Source of the DNA: UBA4285 sp050944355 | GTDB lineage: Bacteria > Bacillota > Clostridia > Lachnospirales > Lachnospiraceae | Reading direction: 5' to 3' | Length of the DNA: 42,358 nucleotides | Assembly: GCA_050944355.1 (NCBI GenBank) | Contig: JBMNQX010000015.1 | Span: 1 to 42,358 of the forward strand | Part shown: positions 32,712 to 41,420 of the stretch, piece by piece | Layout: every line of letters begins with the position of its first letter | Numbering within the stretch: position 1 is the first letter of the stretch | Notes under the pieces: generated by a model | Databases searched by the model: none | Told to the model about the DNA's origin: nothing | Seen by the model: the letters and a program-made list of their open reading frames with translations, nothing else | Position numbers and translations under genes: made by a program

Positions 32712-34580
32712 TCATTCTGTCTTGTACCCGAAATCCGGAATCGCGTTCCAGCGCTCACGGAAATAGTGCGCGGCAAGCTTCGGTTTCCTGTCGCGTGTGA
32801 ACAGGCCCTTTTTGTTGCCCTGAACGCGCAGGAGGCTCTGGCTCGTGGCGAAATCCGCGAAGTTCCAGACCTGCTCTCCGACGATAAACAGGCGCGCGTC
32901 AAACACTTCCGAATGCATCTTGTAATAGTCCACCTGATACTCCTCGGTGTACATCACCGGCGTCGTGTCATGCAGCCCCGCCACCGTGTCGGCGCCGAAC
33001 TCCGTGAACATGACCGGTTTGCCCGTTTTTTCCCACTCGGCGAGCTCCTTTTCAAGCGCCGCACGGCTTCCTTCCAGATCCGGACCTCCGAAATACCATC
33101 CGTAGTAGCGGTTCAGACAGATGACATCTGAAAGCTTCGCTGAAACATCGCGGTCCGGGCCGCCTGCCATCTGCACGCTGATCAGCGTGCACGGCCGCTT
33201 CTGCGGATCGAGCTTCCGGGCCAGAGAAAACAGCGGTTCAAAGTACTCATACGCGCCTTCCGAGTACGAATCCGGCTCATTGGCGATACTCCACATCACA
33301 ACGCACGCGTGATTCTTGTCGCGGTCAATCAGATCCCGGATCACCTCTTTGTGATGCTCAAATGTCTGCACGCCGTGCTCCTTGTCAAATGTGTGCACCT
33401 TCTGCCCCTGAAAATTCGCGCCGCCGCCGAAGTCCAGGTTGACGCCGACCGCCGTGGTCTCGTCGATCACGACGATGCCCTCCTCGTCGCACAGCCGCAT
33501 CATCTCTTCCGCGTACGGATAGTGGCTCGTCCGGAAACTGTTGGCCCCCTGCCACTTCATCAGCGAAATATCCTTCACGTCCATCGGGAGATTCATGCCG
33601 CGGCCCGCCGGGAACGTGTCCTCATGTTTGCCATAACCCTTGAAATAAAACGGCTTCTCGTTGATCAGAAACTGATGCCCCGAAACCCGGACTGTGCGCA
33701 CGCCGTACGGAAGTACATATTCGTCTTCGCCGGCCGTCACCCGGATCTGATACAGATATGCGTGAAGCGGCTGCCACAGATGCGTCTTCTCCAGCCTGAG
33801 ATCCGCCCCGGCCCTCGCCGCTCCGTTCTCATCCGCACCGGCCTTCACTTCCGTCCCGGCCACCTTCTGTCCTTCGTGGTCCAGAACCTCGATCCGGCAG
33901 TCCAGGCCCGAAGCCGCGGCACCTTTGATCACCGTCTCACAGTGCAGGAGGCTCGCGGTGCCCTCCTCTACCGCCCCCGGAAAAGAAGCCGTCACGGTCA
34001 AGTCGTCAATCCACGTCTTTGGCGTCGTCACGAGACGCACCGGTCTTGTGATGCCGCAGTAGTTGAAGAAATCGAAGTTCGGGTTATTCTGCTTCTTCTC
34101 CTGCTCCGATCCCGCAGAGCCCATCGTGAACAGCCCCGACTTGCCGCCGACCGGCAGCGTCGTGTAGTCGATGATGTTGCTGACGCCGATCGTGAGCAGG
34201 TTCTCGCCCGGCTTCATGTGGCCGTTCAGCTCAACCTCAAAAGGAAGAAATCCGCATTTGTGTTCGGCAAGCTTTTCGCCGTTGAGCCAGACGACGGCGT
34301 GATGCGTGACGGCGTCACACCGCAGAATCACGCGCTGCGTCTTCATGACAAATGTCGGAAGGGAAATCGTTCTCTGATAAAACACCCACCCGTAATGATC
34401 GCGGATGGCAGCGCCTTCCTTCAAGTCATTGTAGGAGGACGGGACGGCCATGGTCATCGGATTTTCGAGCGGCTTTTCGTACCATTTGTCATCGAAAGCC
34501 GTGCCGTCGTCGAGCTTGAAGTTCCAGATTCCCGAGAGATCCATCATGGTCCGGGAAGGTGTCATTGTGGGATATAACAT
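32712..34580 (-). CDS. uidA: Beta-glucuronidase (glycoside hydrolase family 2)
   Basis: Predicted product is 622 residues without a signal peptide. The three GH2 domains are visible: jelly roll, immunoglobulin-like and TIM barrel. The acid/base glutamate is E435 in WSIANEPDS and the nucleophile E527 in MFTEFGADT. The N-x-K motif that recognises the glucuronate carboxylate is present as N589-K591 in GNKKGLFTRDRKPK. A loop (VNLDFGGGANFQGQKVH, about 395-415) of similar size to the E. coli loop 1 is present, suggesting activity on small glucuronides. AAAGGAG precedes the ATG. It lies 15 bp after the symporter gene. The similarity to E. coli GusA is strong. Confidence 0.95.
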   Translation of the reverse strand: MLYPTMTPSRTMMDLSGIWNFKLDDGTAFDDKWYEKPLENPMTMAVPSSYNDLKEGAAIRDHYGWVFYQRTISLPTFVMKTQRVILRCDAVTHHAVVWLNGEKLAEHKCGFLPFEVELNGHMKPGENLLTIGVSNIIDYTTLPVGGKSGLFTMGSAGSEQEKKQNNPNFDFFNYCGITRPVRLVTTPKTWIDDLTVTASFPGAVEEGTASLLHCETVIKGAAASGLDCRIEVLDHEGQKVAGTEVKAGADENGAARAGADLRLEKTHLWQPLHAYLYQIRVTAGEDEYVLPYGVRTVRVSGHQFLINEKPFYFKGYGKHEDTFPAGRGMNLPMDVKDISLMKWQGANSFRTSHYPYAEEMMRLCDEEGIVVIDETTAVGVNLDFGGGANFQGQKVHTFDKEHGVQTFEHHKEVIRDLIDRDKNHACVVMWSIANEPDSYSEGAYEYFEPLFSLARKLDPQKRPCTLISVQMAGGPDRDVSAKLSDVICLNRYYGWYFGGPDLEGSRAALEKELAEWEKTGKPVMFTEFGADTVAGLHDTTPVMYTEEYQVDYYKMHSEVFDARLFIVGEQVWNFADFATSQSLLRVQGNKKGLFTRDRKPKLAAHYFRERWNAIPDFGYKTE

Positions 34581-34595
34581 AGTGTCTCCTTTCTG

Positions 34596-36002
34596 TCAGG
34601 TTTCTTCTCTTCTCTTTTGCAGTTCTGCGCTGTTTGCCTGCACGCGCTTTTTCGAGAGCGGGTAGACAAATCCCAGAACCAGTGCCACGCCGACGAAGCC
34701 AAGGGCCGGAACCAGACACGTGATGTTGTAAATGCCATCTGTCACAGCTGTGTCGAATGCGGTCGCACTTGTGTAGCCTACCGCGGTGAGCAGTGCGCCC
34801 GAGAGTCCGGCGCTTGCAGCCTGTCCGAGCTTTCTGGCAAACGAGTAGACAGCGTAGATCGTGCCGTCTCTTCTCTTGTGCTGAATCACTTCAATGTCAT
34901 CGATGACATCGGTGATCATCGCCCAGATCGTGATGTTAAAGAACGCAATACCGAGGTTGGAAATCATGTAGAGGACAATCCAGACCACAAGATTGTGAGT
35001 GTGCAGGAAGTACGCCAGGAAAAGCGAAGCCGCCCCGATGACGGCGCCTGTCGTCGCCAGTTCCTTGCGGCCAAACTTCACCGAAAGCTTTGTGATGACG
35101 CCGGAAAGTCCGAGCGTTATGATCGTGGCGAGCAGGCCGACGATCGAAAGTGCTGAGCTGTTGTTGAAATAGTTCGGATAAATATAGTTGCCCATGGAGC
35201 TCAGAGTCAGCTGAGCCAGAAGCAGAAGCAGTGCGGCCAGAATAATGCCGATCATTGAGCGGTTGGCAAATGTAATGCGAAACAGTTCTTTGAATGAGAA
35301 ATGATCCCGGACCTGATATGTTTTGACACGCTCTGTCGTCATGCTGTAGCAGAGAAGATAGCAGACAAGTGCCGCCACAGAACAGAGCAGCGCCGCGGCA
35401 GTCATTCTCGGGCCGGAGAACACCGAATTGCCGGCGGCATCTTTGTAGTACACAATCATCGGGAGCACCACGCTGATGATCATCGAAGCGAGCGTTCCGC
35501 CGATCGAACGCCATGTTGAAAGCTGAGCTCTGTCCTCGGGTTTGTCGGAGATGACGGAAGCCATCGAGCCGTAGGGAATGTTGATCCCGGTGTAGCAGAC
35601 GCTGCCCCAGAGAAGATACGTCGCGAACATCCAGACGACCTTGAATGTCATCGGCATGTCCTTGAACCAGGTCGCGTACATCAGAAATGACGCGACAGCG
35701 ACCGGACCCATCATGCGCCGCAGCCACGGTGCGAACTTACCTTTTGCCGTAGGCTTGCTGCGGTCTGCGATCTGTCCCATGGCCACGTCGGTCAGAGCAT
35801 CTACAAACCGGGCCGCCATCATCATGACACCGACTATCACGGCGCTTACGCCCATGACATCTGTGTAGAACTTCATCAGGAACATGGACGACAGCATAAA
35901 AGTAAAATCATTGCCAAAGTCGCCGAACATGTACCCGATCTTGTCGCGGAACCCGAACGGTCTCACCGCCTGTCCCTGCGCGCTGTCAGCTTTCTTTTTC
36001 AT
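34596..36002 (-). CDS. GPH-family sodium/proton symporter for glucuronides (UidB-like)
   Basis: Predicted product is 468 residues with about 12 membrane helices. The family signature is present early (DALTDVAMGQIADRSKPTAKGKFAPW, about 69-94) and a second conserved block WAMITDVIDDIEVIQHKRRD in the C-terminal half, as in melibiose and glucuronide carriers. It would import glucuronides for the adjacent beta-glucuronidase. AAGGAGG lies 6 bp before the ATG. It is the first gene of the operon and is transcribed away from an AraC-type regulator. Other hexuronide or xyloside substrates are possible. Confidence 0.9.
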   Translation of the reverse strand: MKKKADSAQGQAVRPFGFRDKIGYMFGDFGNDFTFMLSSMFLMKFYTDVMGVSAVIVGVMMMAARFVDALTDVAMGQIADRSKPTAKGKFAPWLRRMMGPVAVASFLMYATWFKDMPMTFKVVWMFATYLLWGSVCYTGINIPYGSMASVISDKPEDRAQLSTWRSIGGTLASMIISVVLPMIVYYKDAAGNSVFSGPRMTAAALLCSVAALVCYLLCYSMTTERVKTYQVRDHFSFKELFRITFANRSMIGIILAALLLLLAQLTLSSMGNYIYPNYFNNSSALSIVGLLATIITLGLSGVITKLSVKFGRKELATTGAVIGAASLFLAYFLHTHNLVVWIVLYMISNLGIAFFNITIWAMITDVIDDIEVIQHKRRDGTIYAVYSFARKLGQAASAGLSGALLTAVGYTSATAFDTAVTDGIYNITCLVPALGFVGVALVLGFVYPLSKKRVQANSAELQKRREET

Positions 36003-36092
36003 TTATTCCTCCTTGACATGAATTTTTTCGAACTGTGAGCTGAACTTCGCTCTTCTGCTGACTGTATCGTAGCGCTGTCGGCAAAACCGTGT

Positions 36093-36122
36093 TAATATGA
36101 TATTATGTTTTACTAATATGAT
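36093..36122. promoter_or_regulatory. Direct repeat TAATATGAT with 21-bp period, probable AraC-type operator
   Basis: TAATATGAT occurs at 36093-36101 and 36114-36122. The 21-bp period equals two helical turns, which is the classical spacing of AraC-family half-sites. It lies in the A/T-rich gap between the glucuronide operon and the divergent AraC-type gene. Binding is inferred. Confidence 0.5.
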
Positions 36123-36205
36123 TTATTTTCTGCGTGAATGTATGACAAATTTTATATGCATATTTAAATATATAGTATGTATTTGTCAGAAAGGAAGGCC
36201 CTGTT

Positions 36206-37498
36206 TTGACCGAAGAAAAAGAAAAAGCAAATTATGATGAAGAGCAGGATCCGCTTATTTCGCTCACGGAGTCATTTTTCAGAGAAATAAATCTGAATCC
36301 CCGCATTCTTTTGTTCGATGAAAACCAGTCACCGGCACCGGACGCTCTGTTCGACGACCGCGGTCTGCGGCGTTCGCTGGGTGTCTCTGATTCTTCGATT
36401 GCCATGACGTTTCCGGATGTTTCGTATCTGCTGAGCCAGAGTCAGGCCATCTTTACGGCGGAAGATCTGTTCGGCTGCCGCTATATCGCGGTGCGCCTGA
36501 AAGACAAAGATGTCAAAGCTCAGTTCCTGACCGCCGGACCGTACCGCATTGCCCCGACGGACGCAAAGCTCACCGCCGCACTATGCAGAAAACTTGGTCT
36601 CCAGCATGGTGCCGATTCGTATCTTCAGCAATATTATTCGACGCTGCCTATGATCCACGATTCCTTTCTGCTGGACGATTTTCTCTTTTCCCTGGGGCAC
36701 AGTCTTTACCGGGATCCGCTCTTCCACCCCAGAAATCTGACAATGCAGAGTGTCACGCTGAAAACGGAAAAAGATGTGAAGGCCTTCATTTCCGAAGGTA
36801 TCCAGATCAACCCAGACCCGGACGTCGCCAGAAATCTGGAAGACAGGTACGAAGCGGAAAACCGCTTTATGCAGGCCATCGCAAGAGGAGACAGAAAAAG
36901 CGCGCTGGATATTTTCCAGCATCCCGCATACAACTTCGAAGTGCGCCGCAGTGTCAGCGCCCTGCGCAATGAAAAAAACTACCTGATTATCGCAAATACT
37001 CTCTGCCGGAAAGCAGCTGAGAGTGCCCAGGTGCATCCCTCATTTCTCGACGCAGTGTCCGGAATCATCGCCATCCAGATTGAAAACGCGCTGTCGGAAA
37101 ATGACCTGATTCAGGTACGGAATTCAATGGTGCGGGAATATTGTCTGCTGGTCAGCCGTCAGACAACGAAGGCATACAGCCGGAATATCGCAAAAGCCAC
37201 CAACTACATCACTATTCATCTGACCGAGCCGCTCTCGCTCTCTGTTCTGGCAGACGTACTCGGCATCAGCAAGAGCTATCTGGCCGCACAGTTCAAAAAA
37301 GAAACCGGTCAGACGATGTCGGACTACATAAGCCGCGCCCGGATCGAATACGCCGCATCAATCCTGAAGGGTGGCAAGACAAGTGTCCAGGACGCCGCCG
37401 ACGCCTGCGGCATCCCGAACCTATGCTGGTTTGAGCGACTGTTCCGGCGGTACAAAGGCATGACGCCGGCAGAATACAAAAAGCATTCCGGAGAGTAA
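36206..37498 (+). CDS. AraC-family transcriptional regulator of the glucuronide operon (inferred)
   Basis: Predicted product is 430 residues. The last 100 residues form the double helix-turn-helix (LSLSVLADVLGISKSYLAAQ and a C-terminal CWFERLFRRYKGMTPAEYKK). The N-terminal 320 residues resemble the sensory region of large AraC regulators in Firmicutes but show no motif I can name; no receiver domain or membrane helix is seen. The start is a TTG at 36206 with AAAGGAAGG upstream. The gene is divergent from the symporter-glucuronidase operon, with a 21-bp direct repeat in between, so it probably activates that operon in response to a glucuronide. Confidence 0.88.
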   Translation: MTEEKEKANYDEEQDPLISLTESFFREINLNPRILLFDENQSPAPDALFDDRGLRRSLGVSDSSIAMTFPDVSYLLSQSQAIFTAEDLFGCRYIAVRLKDKDVKAQFLTAGPYRIAPTDAKLTAALCRKLGLQHGADSYLQQYYSTLPMIHDSFLLDDFLFSLGHSLYRDPLFHPRNLTMQSVTLKTEKDVKAFISEGIQINPDPDVARNLEDRYEAENRFMQAIARGDRKSALDIFQHPAYNFEVRRSVSALRNEKNYLIIANTLCRKAAESAQVHPSFLDAVSGIIAIQIENALSENDLIQVRNSMVREYCLLVSRQTTKAYSRNIAKATNYITIHLTEPLSLSVLADVLGISKSYLAAQFKKETGQTMSDYISRARIEYAASILKGGKTSVQDAADACGIPNLCWFERLFRRYKGMTPAEYKKHSGE

Positions 37499-37511
37499 AC
37501 TACGGAATGCC

Positions 37512-37857
37512 ATGACTTGTTATTTTGCTGACCTGGCTGGGAACCCGGGCCGGCATGCAAGCTGTCAGCGAAACAGCCCCTGACTTGCCAGATTGCTGAC
37601 TTGGCCGGCCAGGAATTGGTCCCTGTCAGCAAAATGGACCGGCGAGCCTGTTCTTTGCTGACTTTTTTAGCCCGGAAAACGATGGTCGTCATCGGGATTC
37701 AAAAAAAGAGCCCTGATTGCTTAGTTTGTTAAAACTAACGCCCTGAAAAAATCAGCAATTTTCCCAATTTCACCGGCGCCCGCTGAAAATCGCAAAAGCC
37801 AAGATGCATTTTCAGCGAGTTGGGCCCTGACTTGCTATTTTGCTGACCCGGCCGGCC
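37512..37857. repeat. Cluster of degenerate 30-bp repeats with inverted partial copies
   Basis: The 336-bp convergent gap holds TGACTTGTTATTTTGCTGAC at 37513, TGACTTGCCAGATTGCTGAC at 37580 and TGACTTGCTATTTTGCTGAC at 37827, the last two each followed by a Y-Y-GGCCGGCC tail. Shorter related units (TTCTTTGCTGAC at 37651, CCTGATTGCTTAGTTTG at 37712) and inverted pieces (CTGTCAGCAAAAT at 37623, CTGTCAGCGAAA at 37563) also occur. The last copy runs into the 3' end of the histidine kinase gene. No gene is seen in this gap. Confidence 0.7.
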
Positions 37858-39706
37858 GTGAACCTGGTCCTGCATCGCGACCTTTTTCCGGATCTGTCTT
37901 CTTGATTTCCCTCCACGGCAGAATCAGTTCCACTCTGGTGCCCTGCCCGGGTGTGCTGAAGACTCTGAGTCCGAACCGGCTGCCTGCGTACAGCTTCAGC
38001 CTTTCGGAAATATTGTGCAGACCGATGCCGCTGCTGCGGTGATTCTTGTTTTCCTCCTTCGGGCGTCCGTGCTCGATCTGATCCCGCAGTTTTTCAAGCG
38101 TCTCTTCATTCATGCCGACGCCGTCATCCGAAACCGTGAGCACCAGATCCCCGTCTCTGCGCTCCATATCGACAATTATGTGGAGCACGTGGTCGATCCC
38201 CTCCATGCCGTGCATCAGGCTGTTCTCGACGATCGGCTGCAGAATCAGTTTGAGGACCTCGACGCTGCCGCTGTCGACGCCGTGCGACTCGACACTATAG
38301 GAAACTTTGCCGTCATAGCGGTAGTTCTGAATATTCATGTACATCTGAACATGTTCCAGCTCCTTGGTCAGAGGAACAAAAAGATCGCTGGTGCTTGTCA
38401 GACGGTACAGCTTGCCGAGACTCGCCGCCATCTTTCCGATGTCGCTGCGTCCGGCTTCCATGGCCTTCCACACAATCGTTTCGAGCGTATTGTACAGGAA
38501 GTGCGGGTTGATCTGACTCATCAGGACCTGCATCTCGAGATCCTGCTTGCGGTGCTCCATCTCCATGCGCTGGTCGATGGAAGTGCGCAGACCGTCGAGC
38601 ATGGAGTTGTAACTCTCCATCATATGCGCGACCTCTGCCGTGCCCTGCGGACGGACATACGCGCGCAGGTCGCCCGCGTCCGCCCGGCGCATCGCCTGTT
38701 CCAGCGTCGTCATCGGCTGCATGAACCGGTGATAGAAAAACATCAGCAGAAGCATCGAGCATACCGCGCCGATGACGATGGCGAGAATAATGTTCCAATA
38801 CAGTTGAATCATCGAATCCGTCAGTGTGTTCAGCGGCATCAGAAGAATCGCTCTCCAGTCCGTCGAACTGCAGGCGGCCTGCACAGCGAGATAGCCTTTC
38901 CCGTCAATCTGCACCGCAGCGGAATCGCCCTCCATACCTGTCACGGCCTCCGCCACATTGTCAGGCAGCTCGCACCGATCGACAGCCTGTTCATTGCTCG
39001 AGGAAATCAGCTCATTATTGCTGTTCACAATATAGACGTCCGCCCCGATGTGCTTCGCCTGCAGCTCGTAAAGCTCATACAGAACCCGCTCCGGGATGGC
39101 AAAAATGTGCACATACGGGTACCCGCTCTTATAATAGCTGTAAACCCGGCGGCTGCCGATGACTACATGTTCCGTCCGCATATCCGTGTGAAATGTTGTC
39201 GTGAGAAAATTGTCCTGCAGCGGATACATATAGAAACTGCTGCCTTTGTCAGGATTTGCCACGTCGAGCCGTTCCATATGAGCGAGCAGAGTGTCCACAT
39301 CCTTGTTGGGGTCCGCGAAGTCGAGCACGTCAGACCGGTTGACGATGTAGATCGCGTCAATCTTTTTCTGCTGGACCAGACGCGAATAGCTCTCGAACAG
39401 CGAGCCATTCGTGTGAATAATCGCATACCGCCTCGCGTTCGGATTGTCCGTGTAGTCCCGTTCCAGCACCTCCGTGAGGCGCTCATCCGTGGCAAATGCA
39501 TCCGAGACGTTATACACACCGTAATTATAGTTGTCCAGTGTCTTTGCGATATCCTGCGCCGTGTACTGCATCGCATTCGTCTCCGAATTGCGCTGCATGC
39601 GCATGCTCTGCCCGAACATAACGGTAATGACAATGCCCAGCGGAATAAAGCAGCACGCCAGAGTCACCATCATGCGGAATTTCAGGGTAGATCTTCCGGT
39701 TTTCAT
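37835..39706 (-). CDS. YesM-type sensor histidine kinase (second system)
   Basis: Predicted product is 623 residues. Membrane helices at about 14-35 and 300-325 bracket an extracellular sensor region; a HAMP linker follows (FMQPMTTLEQAMRRADAGD, about 326-378). The His_kinase domain has MSQINPHFLYNTLE (H402) and the HATPase_c domain has VENSLMHG (about 494), SDDGVGM and SSGIGLHNI. The last dozen codons (AGPGSRPAGSAK) coincide with the intergenic repeat, so the C-terminus may have been replaced by repeat sequence. Its ATG overlaps the stop of the preceding regulator gene (ATGA). The target operon is not obvious in this window. Confidence 0.93.
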   Translation of the reverse strand: MKTGRSTLKFRMMVTLACCFIPLGIVITVMFGQSMRMQRNSETNAMQYTAQDIAKTLDNYNYGVYNVSDAFATDERLTEVLERDYTDNPNARRYAIIHTNGSLFESYSRLVQQKKIDAIYIVNRSDVLDFADPNKDVDTLLAHMERLDVANPDKGSSFYMYPLQDNFLTTTFHTDMRTEHVVIGSRRVYSYYKSGYPYVHIFAIPERVLYELYELQAKHIGADVYIVNSNNELISSSNEQAVDRCELPDNVAEAVTGMEGDSAAVQIDGKGYLAVQAACSSTDWRAILLMPLNTLTDSMIQLYWNIILAIVIGAVCSMLLLMFFYHRFMQPMTTLEQAMRRADAGDLRAYVRPQGTAEVAHMMESYNSMLDGLRTSIDQRMEMEHRKQDLEMQVLMSQINPHFLYNTLETIVWKAMEAGRSDIGKMAASLGKLYRLTSTSDLFVPLTKELEHVQMYMNIQNYRYDGKVSYSVESHGVDSGSVEVLKLILQPIVENSLMHGMEGIDHVLHIIVDMERRDGDLVLTVSDDGVGMNEETLEKLRDQIEHGRPKEENKNHRSSGIGLHNISERLKLYAGSRFGLRVFSTPGQGTRVELILPWREIKKTDPEKGRDAGPGSRPAGSAK

Positions 39707-41292
39707 GTCTCACTTCTCCCACTCACCCGGTATTCCGCCGGACTGATTCCATAATAGCGCTTGAACACGCGGATGAAATTCGAGGCATCCACATACCCGC
39801 ACTGATGCGCTACGTTGTAGACAAGCGCGTCCGGGTCGTTCAGGAGCTGCGCCGCGAGCTTCATCCTCTTTTTTGTCAGATATTCGCTGAAATTGCATCC
39901 AAATTCATTCTTAAACAGGCGGGAAATGTACGCCGGCGCCTTGTGGACGTGTTCCGCCACACTTTCCAGAGAAATCGAATTCGAGCAGTACTCTTTGTCA
40001 ACATATCCGCGGACCCGCAGCGCCACACTGTTGCCCGGCATGCCCTTGGCCCGCTGCTCTCCCACGGCCTTCTGATAGTTGCCGAGAACCGACATGACAA
40101 ATTCTTTCTTCTTTTCCAGCGTGCTGCAGGTATAAATATCCGTGTAGGCGGCGCCCATCTTCCCGAGCACATTTTCCATCAGAACGCCGTACCGCAGCCC
40201 CCACAGCGAGATGTGAAACAGAAGAGACAGGCAGAGCTGGTTCGGATACTGATAACTGACGGCCGGATTCTCATATTCTTTAAACACCCTGTCGACTTCC
40301 CGGCGGATGCTGTCAGAATCCTGTTTCAGCAGTGCTTTCTCGATGAGTTCCAGATTAAAATACGGCAGATCCTTCGGGCTGCCGCTGCCGAGATCCCGGA
40401 AATTGACAATGCTGCCGCCGCCCATGAACGCGCCCTGTTTCGCGCAGCAGCTGGCCTGCTCATACTCCTGTGCCAGCATATCGCGCTCTGTGCACAGACT
40501 GCTGATTCCGGCCGTAAGGCTCTCGGAAAGCGCACCCTTTACCGCATCCTGTACGGCACGGACCGCATCTGTCACCTCTTCTTCCTGAATCTCATTCTGA
40601 CTGCTGAACAGCGCGATAATCCGCTGGTCCGACTCATTGAGAAGCAGTCTGCTCAGCCCCTCACCCACCGGCGCCGTCCCGGCGGCCGCCATGATTTTTT
40701 CCATCAGAGCGGCTTTCTGCGCACTGCTGTCATCGTCATGCCCGTCCGGAGTAAAAAAGACGACGACAAGATTGTCCGGGTCGATGCCACGCTTGCTTAA
40801 GATCGGCATAAACCGCTCATCATCGCGCTCACTCGCCGAACCGTGCAGAAGAGACAGGAGCCAGAAACGGAAATGCTGCTCCACGCTCTCATTGATCTGA
40901 TTCTGCTGCTGCCGCTCCTTGTCCAGGGATTCTTTCAGATGGCGGAATGTCTCCTCAAACTCGTCGATATCGGTCGGCTTGAGAAGATATTCGGCCACAT
41001 GATTTTTTATGGATTCATTCAGATACTCAAAATCACTGTACCCGCTCAGAATGACGATCCGGATCTCCGGGTGCTCCCGGTTGAGATATTTCATCAATTC
41101 GACGCCGTCCATGACCGGCATCCGGATGTCCGACAAAACCACATCCGGTTTTAACTCTTCCAGGCGGTCGATCACTTCCTGCCCGTTCTCACACTGCCCG
41201 ACAACCGTAAACCCGAGTTCTTCCCAGGGCAGGCTGTGTGCCATTCCGTTTCGTATACTTTCCTCATCATCCGCGATCACAAGACGATACAT
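39703..41292 (-). CDS. YesN-type response regulator (receiver plus AraC HTH, second system)
   Basis: Predicted product is 529 residues. The receiver domain (1-120) carries the phosphorylated D55 in VVLSDIRMPVMDG and the conserved KPTDIDEF. A middle region of about 290 residues precedes a C-terminal AraC double helix-turn-helix (ISLESVAEHVHKAPAYISRL and CGYVDASNFIRVFKRYYGIS). The ribosome-binding site AAAAGAGGGGGAA (41310-41298) is unusually long and is the exact complement of the unpaired stretch of small-RNA copy C. The gene is transcribed with its kinase and divergent from a PHP phosphatase gene. Confidence 0.93.
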   Translation of the reverse strand: MYRLVIADDEESIRNGMAHSLPWEELGFTVVGQCENGQEVIDRLEELKPDVVLSDIRMPVMDGVELMKYLNREHPEIRIVILSGYSDFEYLNESIKNHVAEYLLKPTDIDEFEETFRHLKESLDKERQQQNQINESVEQHFRFWLLSLLHGSASERDDERFMPILSKRGIDPDNLVVVFFTPDGHDDDSSAQKAALMEKIMAAAGTAPVGEGLSRLLLNESDQRIIALFSSQNEIQEEEVTDAVRAVQDAVKGALSESLTAGISSLCTERDMLAQEYEQASCCAKQGAFMGGGSIVNFRDLGSGSPKDLPYFNLELIEKALLKQDSDSIRREVDRVFKEYENPAVSYQYPNQLCLSLLFHISLWGLRYGVLMENVLGKMGAAYTDIYTCSTLEKKKEFVMSVLGNYQKAVGEQRAKGMPGNSVALRVRGYVDKEYCSNSISLESVAEHVHKAPAYISRLFKNEFGCNFSEYLTKKRMKLAAQLLNDPDALVYNVAHQCGYVDASNFIRVFKRYYGISPAEYRVSGRSET

Positions 41293-41354
41293 TAAACTTC
41301 CCCCTCTTTTAATCGCTCATTGTTAAACTTTATGCGCTCTTGTTTACATCCGCC

Positions 41355-41383
41355 TTTCAAGCGTTTTCCCAAAATTCTATACT
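41355..41383 (+). promoter_or_regulatory. Promoter of the PHP gene with overlapping cre-like sequence
   Basis: -35 TTTCAA (41355-41360) and -10 TATACT (41378-41383) have a 17-bp spacer. TTCAAGCGTTTTCC at 41356-41369 matches the CcpA cre consensus TGNAANCGNTTNCA at 8 of 10 fixed positions. If real, it would subject the PHP gene, and perhaps the divergent regulator operon, to catabolite control. Confidence 0.4.
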
Positions 41384-41420
41384 ATAGTCAGACCAGGCAG
41401 CCAATAAGGAGTTTTCCGTC

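Noticed and set aside
36060..36090. cre site around AGCGCT upstream of the glucuronide operon
   Set aside because: Only 6 of 10 fixed cre positions match, which is close to chance.
37499..37860. CRISPR array in the repeat-rich gap
   Set aside because: Repeat units are imperfect, irregularly spaced and partly inverted, spacers are not uniform in length, and no cas genes are nearby.
38015..39754. A 579-codon plus-strand frame opposite the second histidine kinase
   Set aside because: It mirrors the kinase coding sequence, is rich in His and Arg as expected for antisense reading, and resembles no family.
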